Source: Xanthomonas euroxanthea
GTDB lineage: Bacteria > Pseudomonadota > Gammaproteobacteria > Xanthomonadales > Xanthomonadaceae
Length of the DNA stretch: 64,000 bases
Reading direction: 5' to 3'
Assembly: GCF_900476395.1 (NCBI RefSeq)
Contig: NZ_UIHB01000005.1
Coordinates: forward strand, 558,001-622,000
A program made the position numbers and the translations under genes. The notes beneath the pieces were generated by a model. It ran no database searches. It saw only the letters and a list, made by a program, of their open reading frames with translations, and was not told where the DNA came from. Below are positions 18,725-27,737 of the stretch, one piece after another. How positions within the stretch are numbered: position 1 is the first letter of the stretch; each line of letters opens with the position of its first letter.

Positions 18725-19486
18725 TCAGGCGAATGCGGCGGTCGCAGATGCAGCGTGCACCTGCTGCAGGCGGCGCTGCTTTTCGGCCATCAGCCGGCGC
18801 ACGTTGTGCAGCGAGGCCAGCATCAGGAACGCAGCTTCCAGATGGCCGGCCCGGTGCAATTGCTGCAACGACGACGCATCGAGTGCGGCAAGCCGCTCGC
18901 GGTCGATGACGAACAGGCCTTCCAGCGTGGTGGCGTGGGTGGCATCCAGCGTGACATCCAGCTGCACCGGCTGGATCAGCCCCAAGGTGTCGAAGGCGGC
19001 CGCCATCGCCTGGCCGGCATCCACACCGTCGCGGATGCCGCGCAGCACATCGATGACATGCTCCAGATACGGGCTGTGGCCACCCTGCGGCAGAAACACC
19101 GCCTCGCCTTCATGGCGGCTGACGCGTGGATGCTCCAGATCGACGTGGATCACCGGCGCCTGTGCCAACACGCCATCGATGCGCTGCTCCTGGAAGCCGA
19201 TCAAAAATGGCCCCTTGGCCACGATGCCCGGCAGATAGCTCGCTGCCCAGCGCCCCTCCTGCAGGAACAGGTTCTCGTCCTGCGCAAAGCCCAGCAGCGC
19301 GACCGACTGGTAGCCGCCGGCGGCAGCATCCTTGCGAAAGAACAACGGGTACTCGCGCTGCAGCTCGGCGTACTCGGTGACAAAGGCCGGCACCAGGCCG
19401 AGCGCGTCGCCGAACTCGGCACCAAAGCGCAGGATGACGCGCAGATCGTGATGCGCCACGTTGTTGAGCACTGCGTACCGCGTCAT
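18725..19486 (-). CDS. SapC-family protein
   Basis: 253 residues from the ATG ending at 19486, behind a GTGGGAG ribosome site; the frame is open upstream but without protein character. MTRYAVLNNVAHHDLRV, FVTEYAELQREYPLFFRK and ENLFLQEGRW are typical of the SapC family, named for a Campylobacter surface-array gene. In Xanthomonas and Caulobacter it is regularly linked to a TBDR and a tryptophan-halogenase-like gene. Biochemical role unknown. A hairpin stands directly before its ribosome site. Confidence 0.87.
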   Translation of the reverse strand: MTRYAVLNNVAHHDLRVILRFGAEFGDALGLVPAFVTEYAELQREYPLFFRKDAAAGGYQSVALLGFAQDENLFLQEGRWAASYLPGIVAKGPFLIGFQEQRIDGVLAQAPVIHVDLEHPRVSRHEGEAVFLPQGGHSPYLEHVIDVLRGIRDGVDAGQAMAAAFDTLGLIQPVQLDVTLDATHATTLEGLFVIDRERLAALDASSLQQLHRAGHLEAAFLMLASLHNVRRLMAEKQRRLQQVHAASATAAFA

Positions 19487-19499
19487 CTGAAACTCCCAC

Positions 19500-19520
19500 G
19501 GTGCTCCGCGATGGAGCACC
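19500..19520. promoter_or_regulatory. Intercistronic hairpin between the TBDR and SapC genes
   Basis: Arms GGTGCTCC (19500-19507) and GGAGCACC (19513-19520) are perfect with a five-base loop, 13 bases before the SapC start on the minus strand and touching its GGGAG ribosome site. It may protect the upstream receptor mRNA or lower downstream translation. Confidence 0.5.
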
Positions 19521-19685
19521 GCATTACGAGGAATGCGTCGATCGCGCCGCCCGGTGCCGCGCCTGCCGTGACGAGCATTGCCAAAAAGCGACAGGCCGGC
19601 AAGCGGCACAGCAGCATGGGAGCCAGCCCTGCCGCAAGCCGCGTCGCTGCGCCCACTGGGAGGGGAGCTGAGCGCCGCCGGCCTG

Positions 19686-22600
19686 TCAGAACGCGTAACG
19701 CACACCCAGCGTGTAGCGCGGCTGCTGGTCGATCAGGCGGATGATCTGCTTGTCCGAGCGCCCATGCCAACGCACGTCTTCGCCGGTCAGGTTGATCGCC
19801 TCAAAGCCCACGGAAAGCTGCTTGCTGAAGCTGTAGCTGACGCTGAGATCCCACTGCTGGTAGGCCTCGACGTAGTACGGATTGCGGTTGGCATTGTCCT
19901 GGTTGGCGGCGATCAGGTATTCGTCGCGCCAGTTCCAGGCCAGACGCGCGCTCCAGCCGTATTTTTCGTACATCAGCATCACATTGGCGGTGTCGCTCAG
20001 GCCGAGCAGCGCGAACTGGTCGCGATCGATGACGGTATTGTCGAAGCCCACATCGCCTTCGACGATGGTGTAGTTGGCATAGATGCCGAAACCGGTGGTG
20101 TCGAAGAAGTACTGCCCGCCCAGTTCCCAGCCGTGGATATTGGCCTTGTTCTGGTTGACCGGACGCGACACATCGAACTGATACAACGGGTCGGAGGCAT
20201 TGCCGACGATGTCGTAGGCGTTCTCCAGTGCCAGGCTCTGCGCGGAGCTGCCGTTGTAGGCGGCCAGCCCGCCGGTGGCTGCGGCGTTGCGCAGCAAGGC
20301 CATCGCCGCAAACAGCGAGGTGTCGTTGGCCGAGCACGCGGCGGCGACGTCGTTGCCCGACGCCCCCACTTGCGCTGCGCAGGCCCCGCTCTGCAGGAAC
20401 GCCAGCGCTGACTGTGCATCCGGGCCGGAGGTGGGATCGCTCAGCCCGTACAGGGATTCGCGCGAGACCGTATTGCCGATGAAGTTGCTGACGCGCTTGT
20501 TCCAGAACGTGGCCGACACGTAGCTGGCATCGGCGAAGTACCACTCCAGCGCCAGGTCGAGGTTGTCCGATTCCAGCGGATCCAGCTGCGGATTCTGCGC
20601 GCTGCCGCCGGCCCGGTTGGAGGGATTGATCAGGATCGAGCCATTGGGCGTATTCGGCGTCGGGCCGGCGATCAGGTTGTTGTAGGGCGCACGCGCGATG
20701 GTCTGGCCGAACGAGGCGCGCCCCTTCAGCTGATCGGAGATGTCGATGCTGAAGTCCAGATTGGGCAGGATGTAGTTGTAGCTGGTCTTTTCGCTGAAGG
20801 GCTGCTGCTCGGTGGAACGCAACAGCTGGAAGTCGTTGTTGGCCTGCCACAGCAGCGCCGTGGGCGTGGCCACCTGCGAGGTGGATTCCACATCGGTACG
20901 CTCGTAGCGCAGGCCCAGCCGGGTATTGGTGGTCATGCCGGAGATGTCGCCCTTCAGTTCCAGCTGCACGTAGGCGGCGCGGGTCTTCTCTTCCACCTGG
21001 TTATCGGCGCTGTACTGCGGGTTGTAGCGGGTCGTGGCGCCGTACTGGCTGCCACCCCACAGCGCCAGCTGATCGGCATCGCCGCGCCATGCATTGGGCG
21101 CGGCGCCGTTGGCGTTGAAGTCCTTGAACATGCCGGTGATGCTCACCGGCCGCAGCAGTGCCTGCATGCCGGGCTCGTTGCCGGCGTTGGCCACGCCCCA
21201 GTCGCCCAGCGTGGAGTTGGTGTCGCTGGTAAGCCGGTTCATGGTGGTATTGGCGGTACTCACGCCGAACTGGAAGCGCCCGTCCTCGAAGTCGAAGGTG
21301 CCGTCCATGCGGCCTTCCTTGATCTCGGTGACCTGCGATTGATAGAAGATGCGCAGGACCTGCGAGCCGAGTTCGGCGGGGGTGAAGTCCGGGTTGAGCA
21401 CGCCGTTGGTGCCGGCCACGGAATCGGCCGCGGTGGGATACCAGGTGCGCGCGCCAATCGGCAGCCCGCCATTGAAGCGCAGCTCCTGCCCCCACTGGCC
21501 GCCACAGGACGGGCCGTTGCTGCAGTTGTTGGTGCCGGCGAAACTGAAATACGTGGCGCTGCCGCCGGTGACCGGGTCGTTGGGCAGGCTCTTGGTCTTG
21601 GAGTTGTGCGCATCGAAGGACAGCTGGAAGCGGTCGTTCACCTGCCAATCGGCATTGAAGCCGAGCGAGCCGAGCGTGTACTTCTGCTCGTTGCGCTGCT
21701 GCTCCATGCCGAAGTCCTTGGCACCGTTGGGCACATCGCGCAGGTACACCGGCGTGGCCACCGCCTGGCCGGTGTCGAAGGTCAGATCGGTGAAGCTGTT
21801 GGCGCGCTGCAGCCAGATGCCCTGCTCGCCGCGTTCTTCGCGGATCTCGTTGGACGAATAGGTGTAGTCCAGGGTCAGGGTCAGGCTGTCGCTGGGCGCG
21901 AACTGCATCACCGCCTGGCCGTTGGTGCGCTCGCGCTGGAAGTCGGCGAAGGCATAGCGCAGGTCGTTGGGCATGCCGTACAACTGGCCGTTCGCCGGGG
22001 CGTTGGTCACCACCGCATCCGGACGCAAGGCCGGATCGGTGCCGGTCCAGCGCTGGATGTTCCAGGTGTTTTCGGTGGCCTGCACCGAGCCGCCGTGGCG
22101 CTTCTGGTAACTGCCGCTCAAGCCGATACCGAAGGTCTTGTCGGGATTGGTGTAGCTGAAGATGCCGGAGACTTCGGGGGTGAGCGAATCGCCGAACGGC
22201 TGCGAACGATCCGACACCATCTTGGCGCCGGCGTTGGCCACCACACCGGAATGGTTGAACGGCTTGTCGGTCTGGATGTTGATGGTGGCGCCGATCCCCC
22301 CGCTGGGTGCGGTGGCGCGGCTGGTCTTGTAGACCTCGATCCCGGTGATGGCCTCGGAGGCGAGCTGGGCGAAATTGAACGCACGCGTGCCCACATCCAC
22401 GCCCCCGATTGGGGTCTGGCCAGGCGCGCCGAATGCATCGGCACCGGGAATCAGGCGGCCGTTGAGGGTGACCGTATTGAACTGCGGGCCAAAGCCGCGT
22501 GCCGTGACCTGCGCGCCTTCGCCGTCGCGGCGCTCGATCGAGATGCCGGTGATGCGTTGCAGCGACTCGGCCAGATTGGTGTCGGGAAATTTGCCGATGT

Positions 22601-22844
22601 CTTCGGCGCTGATTGCATCCACCACGCCGGCAGCGTCGCGCTTGATGCCCATCGACTGGTCCAGGCTGCTGCGGATGCCGGTCACGTTGACCGCATCCAG
22701 GGTGGTGGCAGTTTGTGCGCTGGACTGCGGCGGCGACACCTGCTGCGCAGGAGCCTCCTGCGCGAAGGCCGGATTGATCACCAGGATGCCACCGACAAAG
22801 GTGAACATGGCCTTCGACTTCACATTGCTCAACGTACGACGCAT
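19686..22844 (-). CDS. TonB-dependent receptor
   Basis: 1052 residues from the ATG ending at 22844 (N-terminus MRRTLSNVKSKAMF). A signal peptide ends near NPAFAQEA (about residue 29). A linker with the TonB-box-like TLDAVNVTGIR precedes the plug (about 60-190, with GKFPDTNLAESLQRITG and the ARGFGPQFN motif). A 22-strand barrel fills the rest and ends in the terminal phenylalanine of YTLGVRYAF required for outer-membrane insertion. The length and plug wording match the large carbohydrate-type TBDRs of Xanthomonas and Caulobacter. It heads the SapC/cupin/halogenase set and has a 787-base leader with LacI-type palindromes, suggesting glycan import under LacI-family control. Confidence 0.92.
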   Translation of the reverse strand: MRRTLSNVKSKAMFTFVGGILVINPAFAQEAPAQQVSPPQSSAQTATTLDAVNVTGIRSSLDQSMGIKRDAAGVVDAISAEDIGKFPDTNLAESLQRITGISIERRDGEGAQVTARGFGPQFNTVTLNGRLIPGADAFGAPGQTPIGGVDVGTRAFNFAQLASEAITGIEVYKTSRATAPSGGIGATINIQTDKPFNHSGVVANAGAKMVSDRSQPFGDSLTPEVSGIFSYTNPDKTFGIGLSGSYQKRHGGSVQATENTWNIQRWTGTDPALRPDAVVTNAPANGQLYGMPNDLRYAFADFQRERTNGQAVMQFAPSDSLTLTLDYTYSSNEIREERGEQGIWLQRANSFTDLTFDTGQAVATPVYLRDVPNGAKDFGMEQQRNEQKYTLGSLGFNADWQVNDRFQLSFDAHNSKTKSLPNDPVTGGSATYFSFAGTNNCSNGPSCGGQWGQELRFNGGLPIGARTWYPTAADSVAGTNGVLNPDFTPAELGSQVLRIFYQSQVTEIKEGRMDGTFDFEDGRFQFGVSTANTTMNRLTSDTNSTLGDWGVANAGNEPGMQALLRPVSITGMFKDFNANGAAPNAWRGDADQLALWGGSQYGATTRYNPQYSADNQVEEKTRAAYVQLELKGDISGMTTNTRLGLRYERTDVESTSQVATPTALLWQANNDFQLLRSTEQQPFSEKTSYNYILPNLDFSIDISDQLKGRASFGQTIARAPYNNLIAGPTPNTPNGSILINPSNRAGGSAQNPQLDPLESDNLDLALEWYFADASYVSATFWNKRVSNFIGNTVSRESLYGLSDPTSGPDAQSALAFLQSGACAAQVGASGNDVAAACSANDTSLFAAMALLRNAAATGGLAAYNGSSAQSLALENAYDIVGNASDPLYQFDVSRPVNQNKANIHGWELGGQYFFDTTGFGIYANYTIVEGDVGFDNTVIDRDQFALLGLSDTANVMLMYEKYGWSARLAWNWRDEYLIAANQDNANRNPYYVEAYQQWDLSVSYSFSKQLSVGFEAINLTGEDVRWHGRSDKQIIRLIDQQPRYTLGVRYAF

Positions 22845-23147
22845 CGATCTATCCTCGGGTCTGGTCCAACACCCACGGCCGTGGTCGCGGAATGCGACGC
22901 GGCGCTTGCCTGGCCACGCACCTTGGACGGCACACGACCTGTCTGCCTGCAGCACTTCATCCGACCCGCCGCCTCGAACGCCGGCAGATCCCCCTTGATG
23001 CCAGCCGTGCGTGCCACGTTCCTGACGAACGCGGCCTGCGCCTCGACCTGTACAGCACCTGCGACTGCCTTCCCAATCGGTACGCCTGCGCCCCGCGTGC
23101 CATGAGCGCCCCTGCACGCAACCCCGTGCCAGCACGCGATGCAGGAC

Positions 23148-23161
23148 TGATAGCGCTAACA
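23148..23161. promoter_or_regulatory. xyl-box-like LacI-family operator
   Basis: TGATAGCGCTAACA differs at one base from TGGTAGCGCTAACA, which I recall as the xylan-regulon box of Xanthomonas. It sits 304 bases before the TBDR start. LacI-family operators are palindromes of this type with a central CG. Confidence 0.5.
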
Positions 23162-23608
23162 CGCGGCGCAGCCTAGTCACGCGTGCCGGGGCTTGTCACC
23201 GTGCGTTGCAGCAAACACACAAGGCCACACGCAGGCACGAAACACCGCGCGCGCTTGAGTCCGCAGCCCGGATGCAGACGCAGCGTGGCTGTAAGCGTTA
23301 CCAGCGGGCGACCGCAAAAATTGCGCCGCAATGGCGTTACCGCATCTCATTGCCGCGCAGCGCGGACACGGCATGGAACCGTTGCGCAAAGCGTCGCGGT
23401 GATCGCAACGCGGCAGCCTTCAGTGCCGATGCGCTCGGCGATGCGTGCACCTGGCAGCTGGCGCCGACGCGCATGCATTGCGGCGCGTCTGCGCATGACG
23501 TCGGGCCGCACGCCGCCACGAAAAACGGCGCAATCGCTGCAATCGATTGCGTCGTTGGTGGCGGCGAGACGGTGTGCCGCAAGCCTGCAACAGCTGCGCC
23601 ATTGCAGC

Positions 23609-23626
23609 GCCGATGCATGCATCGGC
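23609..23626. repeat. 18-bp perfect palindrome after the M1 peptidase gene
   Basis: GCCGATGCATGCATCGGC reads the same on both strands and begins six bases past the peptidase stop codon (minus strand). It could be a terminator stem with a tight loop or a dimeric protein site. Confidence 0.5.
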
Positions 23627-23631
23627 AGCCG

Positions 23632-25623
23632 CTAGCCGATCGTGTTTACCTGGTTGTCGCCACGCTGGGCATCGGGCAATACATGGTCCGGATCCAGCGT
23701 CACATGCAGCACTTTCTGCGTGGTCGGCAGCGTCAGCTTGGGCGCGGTGGTCTGCAGCCAGGTTTCCACCGGCACGCGGCGGTCCAGATGGCTGCCGTCG
23801 GCCAGATCCACCCGCACGGTCACCGGCATCACCAGTTTCTGGCTGCTGCGCAGCGTGAGTTGCAGGCCCTTGGCAGGATCGTGATCGATGTAATGGGCCT
23901 CGCTGATACCCATATCCAGCTGCCAGTTGTTGAGATACCAACCGCGCCACCACCAGGCCAGATTTTCGCCACTCTCGCTTTCCATCAGCCGGAAGAAATC
24001 CGATGGCGTGGGGTGCTTGTAGGCCCAGGTTGCGATGTATTTGCGAAAGGCCGGATCGAAGCGTTCCGGCCCGAGGATCTGCTCGCGCAACAGCACCAGC
24101 CCCAATGCGCCCTTGAAATAGGTCAGTGGATGGCGGTAGGTCTCGCTGGTGGAATCGGCATTGTCCATCAACGTCGGCGCGCGGGTATCGGCCAGCAACG
24201 GCAGGATTTCATCGACCGGGTTGCCGCCCTTGGGCGCATATTCCGAGTCGCGCTTGGGTGCGTACTCGCCCTTGTTGAAGGCATCGGACGCATAGACATC
24301 GATGAAGGTATTGAAGCCTTCGTCCATGAATGCATGCCGGCGCTCATTGGAGCCGACGATCATCGGGAACCAGGTGTGGCCGATCTCGTGCGCGGTGATC
24401 CAGAACAGCTCCTTGCCGCCATCTTCGAAACCATCGAAGACGATGCCGGGATACTCCATGCCCGCGCCGTAGCCGCCCAGGTTGATCGCGGCCGGCCACG
24501 GATACGGGTACCACTGCGAGAAATGTTCGATCGCGCCTTTGACGTATTCGGTGGAACGGTTCCACTTGTCCGCGCCCACGCCTTCCAGCGGGTACACCGA
24601 CATCGCCAGCGACTGCTTGCCGCCCGGCAACTTGATGCGTGCGGCATCCCATACAAACGCAGGCGAGGCGGCAAACGCCACATCGCGGGTGTTGTCCATA
24701 TGGAAGCGCCAGGTGCGCGTGCTGCTCCCCGCCGGCCTGGCAGCGCGCGCGCCCACTTCCTCGGGCGTGCGGATCAGCACCGTGCGATCGCTGCCACGCG
24801 CCTGTTGCAGGCGTTGTTGTTCGGTGCGGCTGAGCACCTCGGCCGGATTGGTCAGTACGCCGGAGCCGGCCACCAGGAAGCCCTCCGGCACGGTCACCGC
24901 ATAGTCGAAGTCGCCGTACTCCAGATAGAACTCCGAGCCCAGGTACGGCTGCGTGTCCCAGCCGCGCAGATCGTCGTACACGGCCATGCGCGGATACCAC
25001 TGCGCAATCTCGTAGATCTCGCCCTGCTTGCTGGCACTGACCGCGGTACGCCCGCCCCAGGTGCCCGGGATCGTGTAGCGGTAGCGGATATGCACGGTCA
25101 GCGCCTTGCCCTGCCCCGCCAACGGCTGCGGCAGGTCCACCCGCATGCGGGTGTCGTCGACGACGAAGTGCGCAGGCTGGCGACGCCCGCCGTCGTCGAT
25201 CTCGACACTGGCGATCTGCATGCCGTCGGTGAACTGGGTCCGGCGCGACGGCCGGCTGGCGGCAGCACGCGCATCGGCGCGGTAGATGTTCTGGTCCAGC
25301 TGCAGCCACAGCACGTCCAGCGTGTCCGGGCTGCGGTTGGTGTAGTGGATCGCCGCCTCGCCCGTGAGCGTGTGCGTTGCCGGGTCGATGCTGGCGTCGA
25401 GGCTGTAGTCGGCGCGGTTTTGCCAGAACAACGGCCCGGGCACGCCGCTGCCGCTGCGGTAGGCGTTGGGTGCGTCGGGCAGTTGCAGCGGTGCGAACAG
25501 GGCCAGCGGATCGAACGCGCTTGCCGGCGCGGTGGCGTTGGTTGCAGGCGCGGCCTGCGCGTTGGCGGTGATGCACGCCAGCGACAGCGCAACGGCGAGC
25601 GATCGGCGCAAGGTGGGGAACAT
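23632..25623 (-). CDS. Exported M1-family zinc metallopeptidase
   Basis: 663 residues with a signal peptide (cleavage near ANAQAAP, about residue 24). The zinc site HEIGH lies at about 411-415 and the third ligand in FMDEGFN (about 434), which is the HExxH-x18-E spacing of M1 aminopeptidases. The exopeptidase motif GAMEN is replaced by GAGMEYPG. The family trims N-terminal residues from peptides; this one should act in the periplasm or outside. It stands alone. The substitution in the GxMEN loop keeps Met and Glu, so activity is likely retained. Confidence 0.9.
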   Translation of the reverse strand: MFPTLRRSLAVALSLACITANAQAAPATNATAPASAFDPLALFAPLQLPDAPNAYRSGSGVPGPLFWQNRADYSLDASIDPATHTLTGEAAIHYTNRSPDTLDVLWLQLDQNIYRADARAAASRPSRRTQFTDGMQIASVEIDDGGRRQPAHFVVDDTRMRVDLPQPLAGQGKALTVHIRYRYTIPGTWGGRTAVSASKQGEIYEIAQWYPRMAVYDDLRGWDTQPYLGSEFYLEYGDFDYAVTVPEGFLVAGSGVLTNPAEVLSRTEQQRLQQARGSDRTVLIRTPEEVGARAARPAGSSTRTWRFHMDNTRDVAFAASPAFVWDAARIKLPGGKQSLAMSVYPLEGVGADKWNRSTEYVKGAIEHFSQWYPYPWPAAINLGGYGAGMEYPGIVFDGFEDGGKELFWITAHEIGHTWFPMIVGSNERRHAFMDEGFNTFIDVYASDAFNKGEYAPKRDSEYAPKGGNPVDEILPLLADTRAPTLMDNADSTSETYRHPLTYFKGALGLVLLREQILGPERFDPAFRKYIATWAYKHPTPSDFFRLMESESGENLAWWWRGWYLNNWQLDMGISEAHYIDHDPAKGLQLTLRSSQKLVMPVTVRVDLADGSHLDRRVPVETWLQTTAPKLTLPTTQKVLHVTLDPDHVLPDAQRGDNQVNTIG

Positions 25624-25820
25624 GCGTAAGGTCCTGCGGCGGAGGGATCCCCATCCTACGGTCGCCTTCGCCCCTCACGGCACTGCCATTGGTCCCGGTT
25701 GCGGCTGTAACCCGGGACGGCGACAGGCGCGCCCCGGGCATGCAAGCGGCGCAGTAGCTGCGGCCCGCGCACGGCCTGCAGATGCCGATCACGCCCGCGG
25801 CGCAGCCCGCGCACGCCATC

Positions 25821-26267
25821 TCAGTCGGCAGCAAGCCGCGACAATCGCAAGGCACCATCCCCACCTTCGGCCAGCGTGTCGCCCGGATTGCTCAACCGGC
25901 AGCGGCGCAGCGACAGACAGCCGCAGCCGATGCAGTCGGTGAGCTGGTCGCGCAAGGCCTGCAGCTCGGCGATACGCGCCTCCAGCTGCCCACGCCAACG
26001 CGCCGACATGCGTGCCCATTCCGCACGGGTGGGCGTGCGCTGGTCCGGCAGCACCGAGAACGCGTCCAGCACCTGCTGCAACGGCACGCCGAGCCGTTGC
26101 GCGACGCGGATCACGGCGATGCGTCGCAGCACATCGCGCGCATAGCGGCGCTGGTTTCCTGCCGTGCGCAGGCTTTGGATCAGGCCTTTGCGCTCGTAAA
26201 AATGCAATGCCGACACCGCCACGCCACTACGCCTGGCCACCTCACCCACCGACAACTCACGCTGCAT
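25821..26267 (-). CDS. soxR: Redox-sensing MerR-family regulator SoxR
   Basis: 148 residues if started at the ATG ending at 26267 ([10 protein letters not shown]), which has AAGG upstream and matches the length of known SoxR (about 154). An upstream in-frame ATG at 26336 would run translation through the operator, so I reject it. The winged HTH (about 5-75) contains the SoxR-typical [19 protein letters not shown]. The [2Fe-2S] cluster ligands are Cys112, 115, 117 and 123 (C-x2-C-x-C-x5-C). Oxidation by redox-cycling compounds turns SoxR into an activator. It is divergent from an MFS exporter; there is no soxS here, so it probably controls that exporter directly. Confidence 0.95.
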   Translation of the reverse strand: MQRELSVGEVARRSGVAVSALHFYERKGLIQSLRTAGNQRRYARDVLRRIAVIRVAQRLGVPLQQVLDAFSVLPDQRTPTRAEWARMSARWRGQLEARIAELQALRDQLTDCIGCGCLSLRRCRLSNPGDTLAEGGDGALRLSRLAAD

Positions 26268-26271
26268 TGCC

Positions 26272-26302
26272 TTGACCTCAACCTTGGTTGAGGCAGGATG
26301 CT
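26272..26302 (+). promoter_or_regulatory. MerR-type promoter of the MFS exporter
   Basis: A -35 TTGACC (26272-26277) and a weak -10 GATGCT (26297-26302) are separated by 19 bases, and most of the SoxR palindrome lies in the spacer. The long spacer is the hallmark of promoters that MerR-family activators untwist. The -10 is poor by consensus, so the exact pair is uncertain. Confidence 0.55.
26276..26293. promoter_or_regulatory. SoxR operator
   Basis: CCTCAACC-TT-GGTTGAGG is an 18-base inverted repeat with perfect 8-base arms. It shares both outer half-sites with the E. coli soxS operator (CCTCAA...TTGAGG). It lies between soxR and the divergent MFS gene. Confidence 0.85.
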
Positions 26303-26366
26303 GCGCGGCCACGAGCGGTGCAAGCACCGTGCTCATGGTTCTACACACTGCCGTCCTGGATGTTCG

Positions 26367-27737
26367 ATGACTACCGATACCGCCCTATCCGCCGCCTCGC
26401 CTGGCGACACCCGCCCCACCTCCATCCTGGCCGCTCCGTATCGCGCGGCGACGCTGGGCATGGTGGCGCTGGTGTCGCTCAACGCCTTCGAATCGCTGGC
26501 GGTGGCCGCCGCCATGCCCACCGTTGCGCGCGCATTGAACGGCCTGCCACTATACGCGCTGGCATTTGGCGGCACCTTGGCGACCAGTGTGGTCGGCATG
26601 ACGGCCGCCGGGCGCTGGAGCGACCGTCGCGGCCCGGGTGGCGCGCTGGCTTACGGCCTGCTGTGCTTCGTGATCGGCCTGCTGGTGGCGGGGCTGGCAC
26701 CGAGCATGCCCGTGCTGATTGCCGGGCGCCTGCTGCAGGGCCTGGGCGCCGGCGCGTATTCGGTGGCGCTGTACGTGATCGTCGGGCGCCTGTATCCGGA
26801 CGCCTTGCGGCCGCGCGTGTTTGCCGCGTTTTCGGCCGGCTGGGTGGTGCCCTCGTTGATCGGGCCGGGCATCAGCGGGTTGATCGTGCAGCACGTGGGC
26901 TGGCGCTGGGTGTTCCTGTCGGTGCCGCTGCTGGCGATCCCGGCCGGGTTGATGCTGTGGCCGGCGATCCGCGGGCGCAGCTGGTCGAGCGACACCACCG
27001 GCGCATCGCATTCCGCGTTGCGCTGGGCGATCGGTGCGGCCCTGGGTGTGCTCGGCGTGTATCTGGGCGGGCAGCTGCACGGCCCGGTCGCGTTGCTGGC
27101 GATGCTGCCGGCACTGCTGCTCAGCGTGTGCTGCGCCTGGCGTCTGTTGCCGACCGGCACGCTGCGGCTTGCGCGTGGCCTGCCCAGCGTGATCGCGCTG
27201 CGCGGTATCGCAGCCGCGGCCTTCTTCGGGTTCGAGGCGTTCCTGCCGTTGCTGCTGTCGCGCGAACGTGGCCTGTCGCCGCTGCTGGCCGGCGTGGCGC
27301 TGAGCGTCGGTGCGCTGGGCTGGTTCAGTGGCTCCTGGTACCAGGGCCATAGCCGCGCCGGCTGGTCGCGCCCACGCCTGCTCAAGACCGGTGCGTGCTT
27401 CATGTCGCTGGGCATCGTGATCAGCGCAGGTGCGGTGTGGCCGGTCATCCCGGTGCCGGTGGCGATTGCCGGCTGGGCGCTGACCGGCCTGGGCATGGGC
27501 CTGCTGTATCCGAGCCTGTCGGTGTTGACGTTGTCGCTGTCGCCGCCGGCGCAGCAAGGCGCCAACAGTTCGGCGCTGCAGTTGAGCGAGGCGATCGCGG
27601 TGGCCGGCATGCTGGCGCTGGCCGGCGCGCTGTTTGCCGCGCTGCTGGCCTCCGCGACCTCGGCCGCGTACCTGAGCGTGTTCGCCCTGGCGTGGCTGCT
27701 CGCCGTTGCGGGCTTTTTCGTGGCGCGGCGGGTGTGA
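26367..27737 (+). CDS. MFS efflux transporter, probable SoxR target
   Basis: 456 residues from ATG 26367 ([13 protein letters not shown]). About 12 or more hydrophobic segments, with the MFS motif [16 protein letters not shown] between TM2 and TM3 and [22 protein letters not shown] as motif C/B-like stretches. It belongs to the drug:H+ antiporter group of the inner membrane. The divergent SoxR operator suggests export of redox-active compounds such as phenazines, quinones or plant phenolics. Substrate not determinable from sequence. Confidence 0.87.
   Translation: MTTDTALSAASPGDTRPTSILAAPYRAATLGMVALVSLNAFESLAVAAAMPTVARALNGLPLYALAFGGTLATSVVGMTAAGRWSDRRGPGGALAYGLLCFVIGLLVAGLAPSMPVLIAGRLLQGLGAGAYSVALYVIVGRLYPDALRPRVFAAFSAGWVVPSLIGPGISGLIVQHVGWRWVFLSVPLLAIPAGLMLWPAIRGRSWSSDTTGASHSALRWAIGAALGVLGVYLGGQLHGPVALLAMLPALLLSVCCAWRLLPTGTLRLARGLPSVIALRGIAAAAFFGFEAFLPLLLSRERGLSPLLAGVALSVGALGWFSGSWYQGHSRAGWSRPRLLKTGACFMSLGIVISAGAVWPVIPVPVAIAGWALTGLGMGLLYPSLSVLTLSLSPPAQQGANSSALQLSEAIAVAGMLALAGALFAALLASATSAAYLSVFALAWLLAVAGFFVARRV

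Larger units (their letters stand above)
22845..23631. other. Long gene-free leader of the TBDR gene
   Basis: 787 bases without a supportable gene. It contains the xyl-box-like palindrome at 23148-23161, a second operator-like element at 23290-23303 (TGTAAGCGTTACCA), a short CGCAA/TTGCG inverted repeat at 23313-23325 and an 18-bp palindrome at 23609-23626. Confidence 0.5.

Noticed and set aside
21339-23105. A 588-codon open frame opposite the TonB-dependent receptor
   Set aside because: It is Gly/Arg/His-rich without domains; the receptor has a full plug, barrel and terminal Phe.
23337-23618. A 93-codon minus-strand frame in the TBDR leader
   Set aside because: There is no ribosome site, its composition is irregular, and the region carries operator-like elements instead.
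23206-25629. An 807-codon open frame opposite the M1 peptidase
   Set aside because: It is antisense to a gene with an intact HExxH-x18-E site and signal peptide; its composition is that of a shadow frame.
26268-26336. N-terminal extension of SoxR from an upstream ATG at 26336
   Set aside because: It would translate through the SoxR operator and lacks similarity to known SoxR N-termini.
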